In this document: positions 6,054 through 6,941 of the stretch, in pieces
How positions within the stretch are numbered: the first letter of the stretch is position 1
Layout: every line of letters starts with the position of its first letter
Assembly (NCBI GenBank): GCA_020249415.1
Contig: JADCFR010000334.1
Coordinates: 1 to 6,941, forward strand
Source: Roseomonas sp.
GTDB taxonomy: Bacteria; Pseudomonadota; Alphaproteobacteria; Acetobacterales; Acetobacteraceae
Length of the DNA stretch: 6,941 nt
Direction of reading: 5' to 3'
Made by a program: the position numbers and the translations under genes
The notes under the pieces: model-generated
Databases searched by the model: none
Told to the model about the DNA's origin: nothing
Seen by the model: the letters and a program-made list of their open reading frames with translations, nothing else

Positions 6054-6083
6054 ACATCACGCGGAGCCGCCATCACAATCGCC

Positions 6084-6707
6084 ATGACCGACCCCAACGC
6101 TTTTTTCAACGGCTTCGCCCTCTCAGCCGCGCTCATTGTCGCCATCGGGGCCCAGAACGCCTTTGTCCTGCGCCAGGGACTTCGGCGCGAGCATGTCGGG
6201 CCGATCGTGGCATTCTGCGCGTTGGCCGACGTTACCCTGATGGCGGCCGGTGTCGCGGGGCTCGGCGCGGCGCTTGATCGGCTGCCGGGACTTTCTGCAG
6301 CATTGACGCTGGGCGGCGCGCTTTTCCTAGGCTGGTACGGGATCTCAGCGCTGCGCCGTGCCGTCCGGTCGGCCGAGGGCCTCGACACGGAGGGACGTGG
6401 GGAGGCGCTGTCGCTCGGTGCGGCACTGGCGCGTACCGCTGGGTTCACGCTGCTCAACCCGCACGTGTATCTTGATACCGTGCTTCTGGTCGGTGTGGTG
6501 GGTGCGGCGCAACCGTCTGGAGGGCAGCCTGCATTCGTGGCCGGCGCGGGGCTGGCCAGCCTGCTGTGGTTCTCGCTTCTCGGTTATGGAGCGCGGCTGC
6601 TCGTGCCAATCTTCCGCCGGCCGTCTGCTTGGCGCGTGCTGGACGGGCTCGTCGGTGCGACGATGCTGGCGCTCGCCGCTGGCTTGGTCGCGCATGGTTT
6701 GGGCTGA
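6084..6707 (+). CDS. LysE/ArgO-family L-lysine/L-arginine exporter
   Basis: The product is 207 residues, typical of the 200-235 residue LysE family of inner-membrane exporters driven by the proton motive force. Corynebacterial LysE exports Lys and Arg; E. coli ArgO exports Arg. Seen: hydrophobic helices at about residues 8-27, 39-62, 70-92, 131-147, 150-176 and 186-205; the signature G22-A-Q-N-A-F-V-L-R-Q-G after the first helix; and the second half-signature T122-L-L-N125-P126-H-V-Y129-L-D131, with the conserved Asn-Pro and Asp. The ATG at 6084 gives the canonical N-terminus (M-T-D-P-N-A-F-F-N-G-F-A-L-S). The nearest GGAG is 17 nt away, so the ribosome site is poor. The ArgP-like gene is divergent and the palindrome between them is the likely control site, so expression should rise with internal Lys or Arg. 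The sequence does not separate LysE from ArgO, so I give no symbol. Confidence 0.92.
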   Translation: MTDPNAFFNGFALSAALIVAIGAQNAFVLRQGLRREHVGPIVAFCALADVTLMAAGVAGLGAALDRLPGLSAALTLGGALFLGWYGISALRRAVRSAEGLDTEGRGEALSLGAALARTAGFTLLNPHVYLDTVLLVGVVGAAQPSGGQPAFVAGAGLASLLWFSLLGYGARLLVPIFRRPSAWRVLDGLVGATMLALAAGLVAHGLG

Positions 6708-6792
6708 ACCGGCCGTCTGCTTCCCCCGCCTCCATGTTCCGTCTTCGGCGTTGAGTGAGGTATCGTTGAAATCCGTGCCGGGCGTTGTCGGC

Positions 6793-6941
6793 ATGGCAAG
6801 GCCGGACCAGCATTCTTACGAATTATTTCTGCAACTTGAGGATATTGTCCACCGCACCACCCGCGTGAGGCGCCCGCAATCCAACGGTATCCTTGAACGC
6901 TTCCACCGCACCCTGCTTGATGAGCATTTCCGGGTCGAGGG
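6793..6941 (+). pseudogene. 5'-truncated integrase-core transposase fragment, IS481-like
   Basis: In the frame starting at 6793 the translation reads M-A-R-P-D-Q-H-S-Y-E-L-F-L-Q-L-E, then H-R-T-T-R-V-R-R-P-Q-S-N-G-I-L-E-R-F-H-R-T-L-L-D-E-H-F-R-V-E. This is the end of the rve (DDE) catalytic domain: the R-P-Q-S-N-G-x-x-E-R-F motif carries the last catalytic Glu. From memory it matches IS481-type transposases, in which R-P-D-Q-H-P-Y-E-L-F is preceded by D-N-G-R-E-x-C-G. That upstream motif, the other two catalytic Asp residues and the N-terminal DNA-binding domain are absent: upstream the frame stays open but resembles nothing. The gene thus appears cut near 6796, and the ATG at 6793 is probably fortuitous. 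The 3' part continues past the window edge. The IS3-family alternative cannot be excluded from 49 codons. Confidence 0.82.

Overview
The window looks like a GC-rich alphaproteobacterial chromosome segment. An Acetobacteraceae (Roseomonas-like) host is my best guess, from the families, codon style and gene order; this is inference and no rRNA or housekeeping marker is present to confirm it. Two blocks of genes are separated by a gene-poor stretch of about 750 bases.

Block 1 (1-4335, all + strand) is the distal part of a tightly packed catabolic operon. It starts with the C-terminal end of a family 5 (peptide/nickel-type) ABC-transporter solute-binding protein. Then come a creatininase-family metal amidohydrolase, a ketopantoate-reductase-like NAD(P)-dependent dehydrogenase, an M20-family dinuclear zinc dipeptidase/deacylase and a classical short-chain dehydrogenase. 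Junctions are a 17-nt gap, a 16-bp overlap, a 4-bp stop/start overlap (TTGA) and a 12-nt gap, so co-transcription and translational coupling are likely. Together the genes suggest import of a small peptide or amide-like compound, hydrolysis of its C-N bonds by two hydrolases, and oxidation or reduction of the products by two dehydrogenases. The substrate cannot be read from the sequence.

The stretch 4336-5087 has no gene I can support. It holds three stem-loops and two near-identical 26/27-bp direct repeats about 430 bp apart, and may be a scar of lost mobile DNA.

Block 2 (5088-6707) is a divergent regulator/exporter pair: an ArgP/LysG-type LysR regulator on the - strand and a LysE/ArgO-type basic amino acid exporter on the + strand. 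They share a 69-bp intergenic region with a perfect 10-bp inverted repeat, the likely operator. By eye this block is richer in G/C at third codon positions than block 1. The window ends in a 5'-truncated fragment of an integrase-core (IS481-like) transposase running off the edge. The pair therefore lies between a repeat-bearing non-coding stretch and a mobile-element remnant.

No phage, CRISPR, toxin-antitoxin, defence or RNA genes were found. Nothing here is clearly a new system. The most unusual points are the altered active-site positions of the ketopantoate-reductase-like protein, the non-canonical metal motif of the creatininase homologue, and the repeat/hairpin region.
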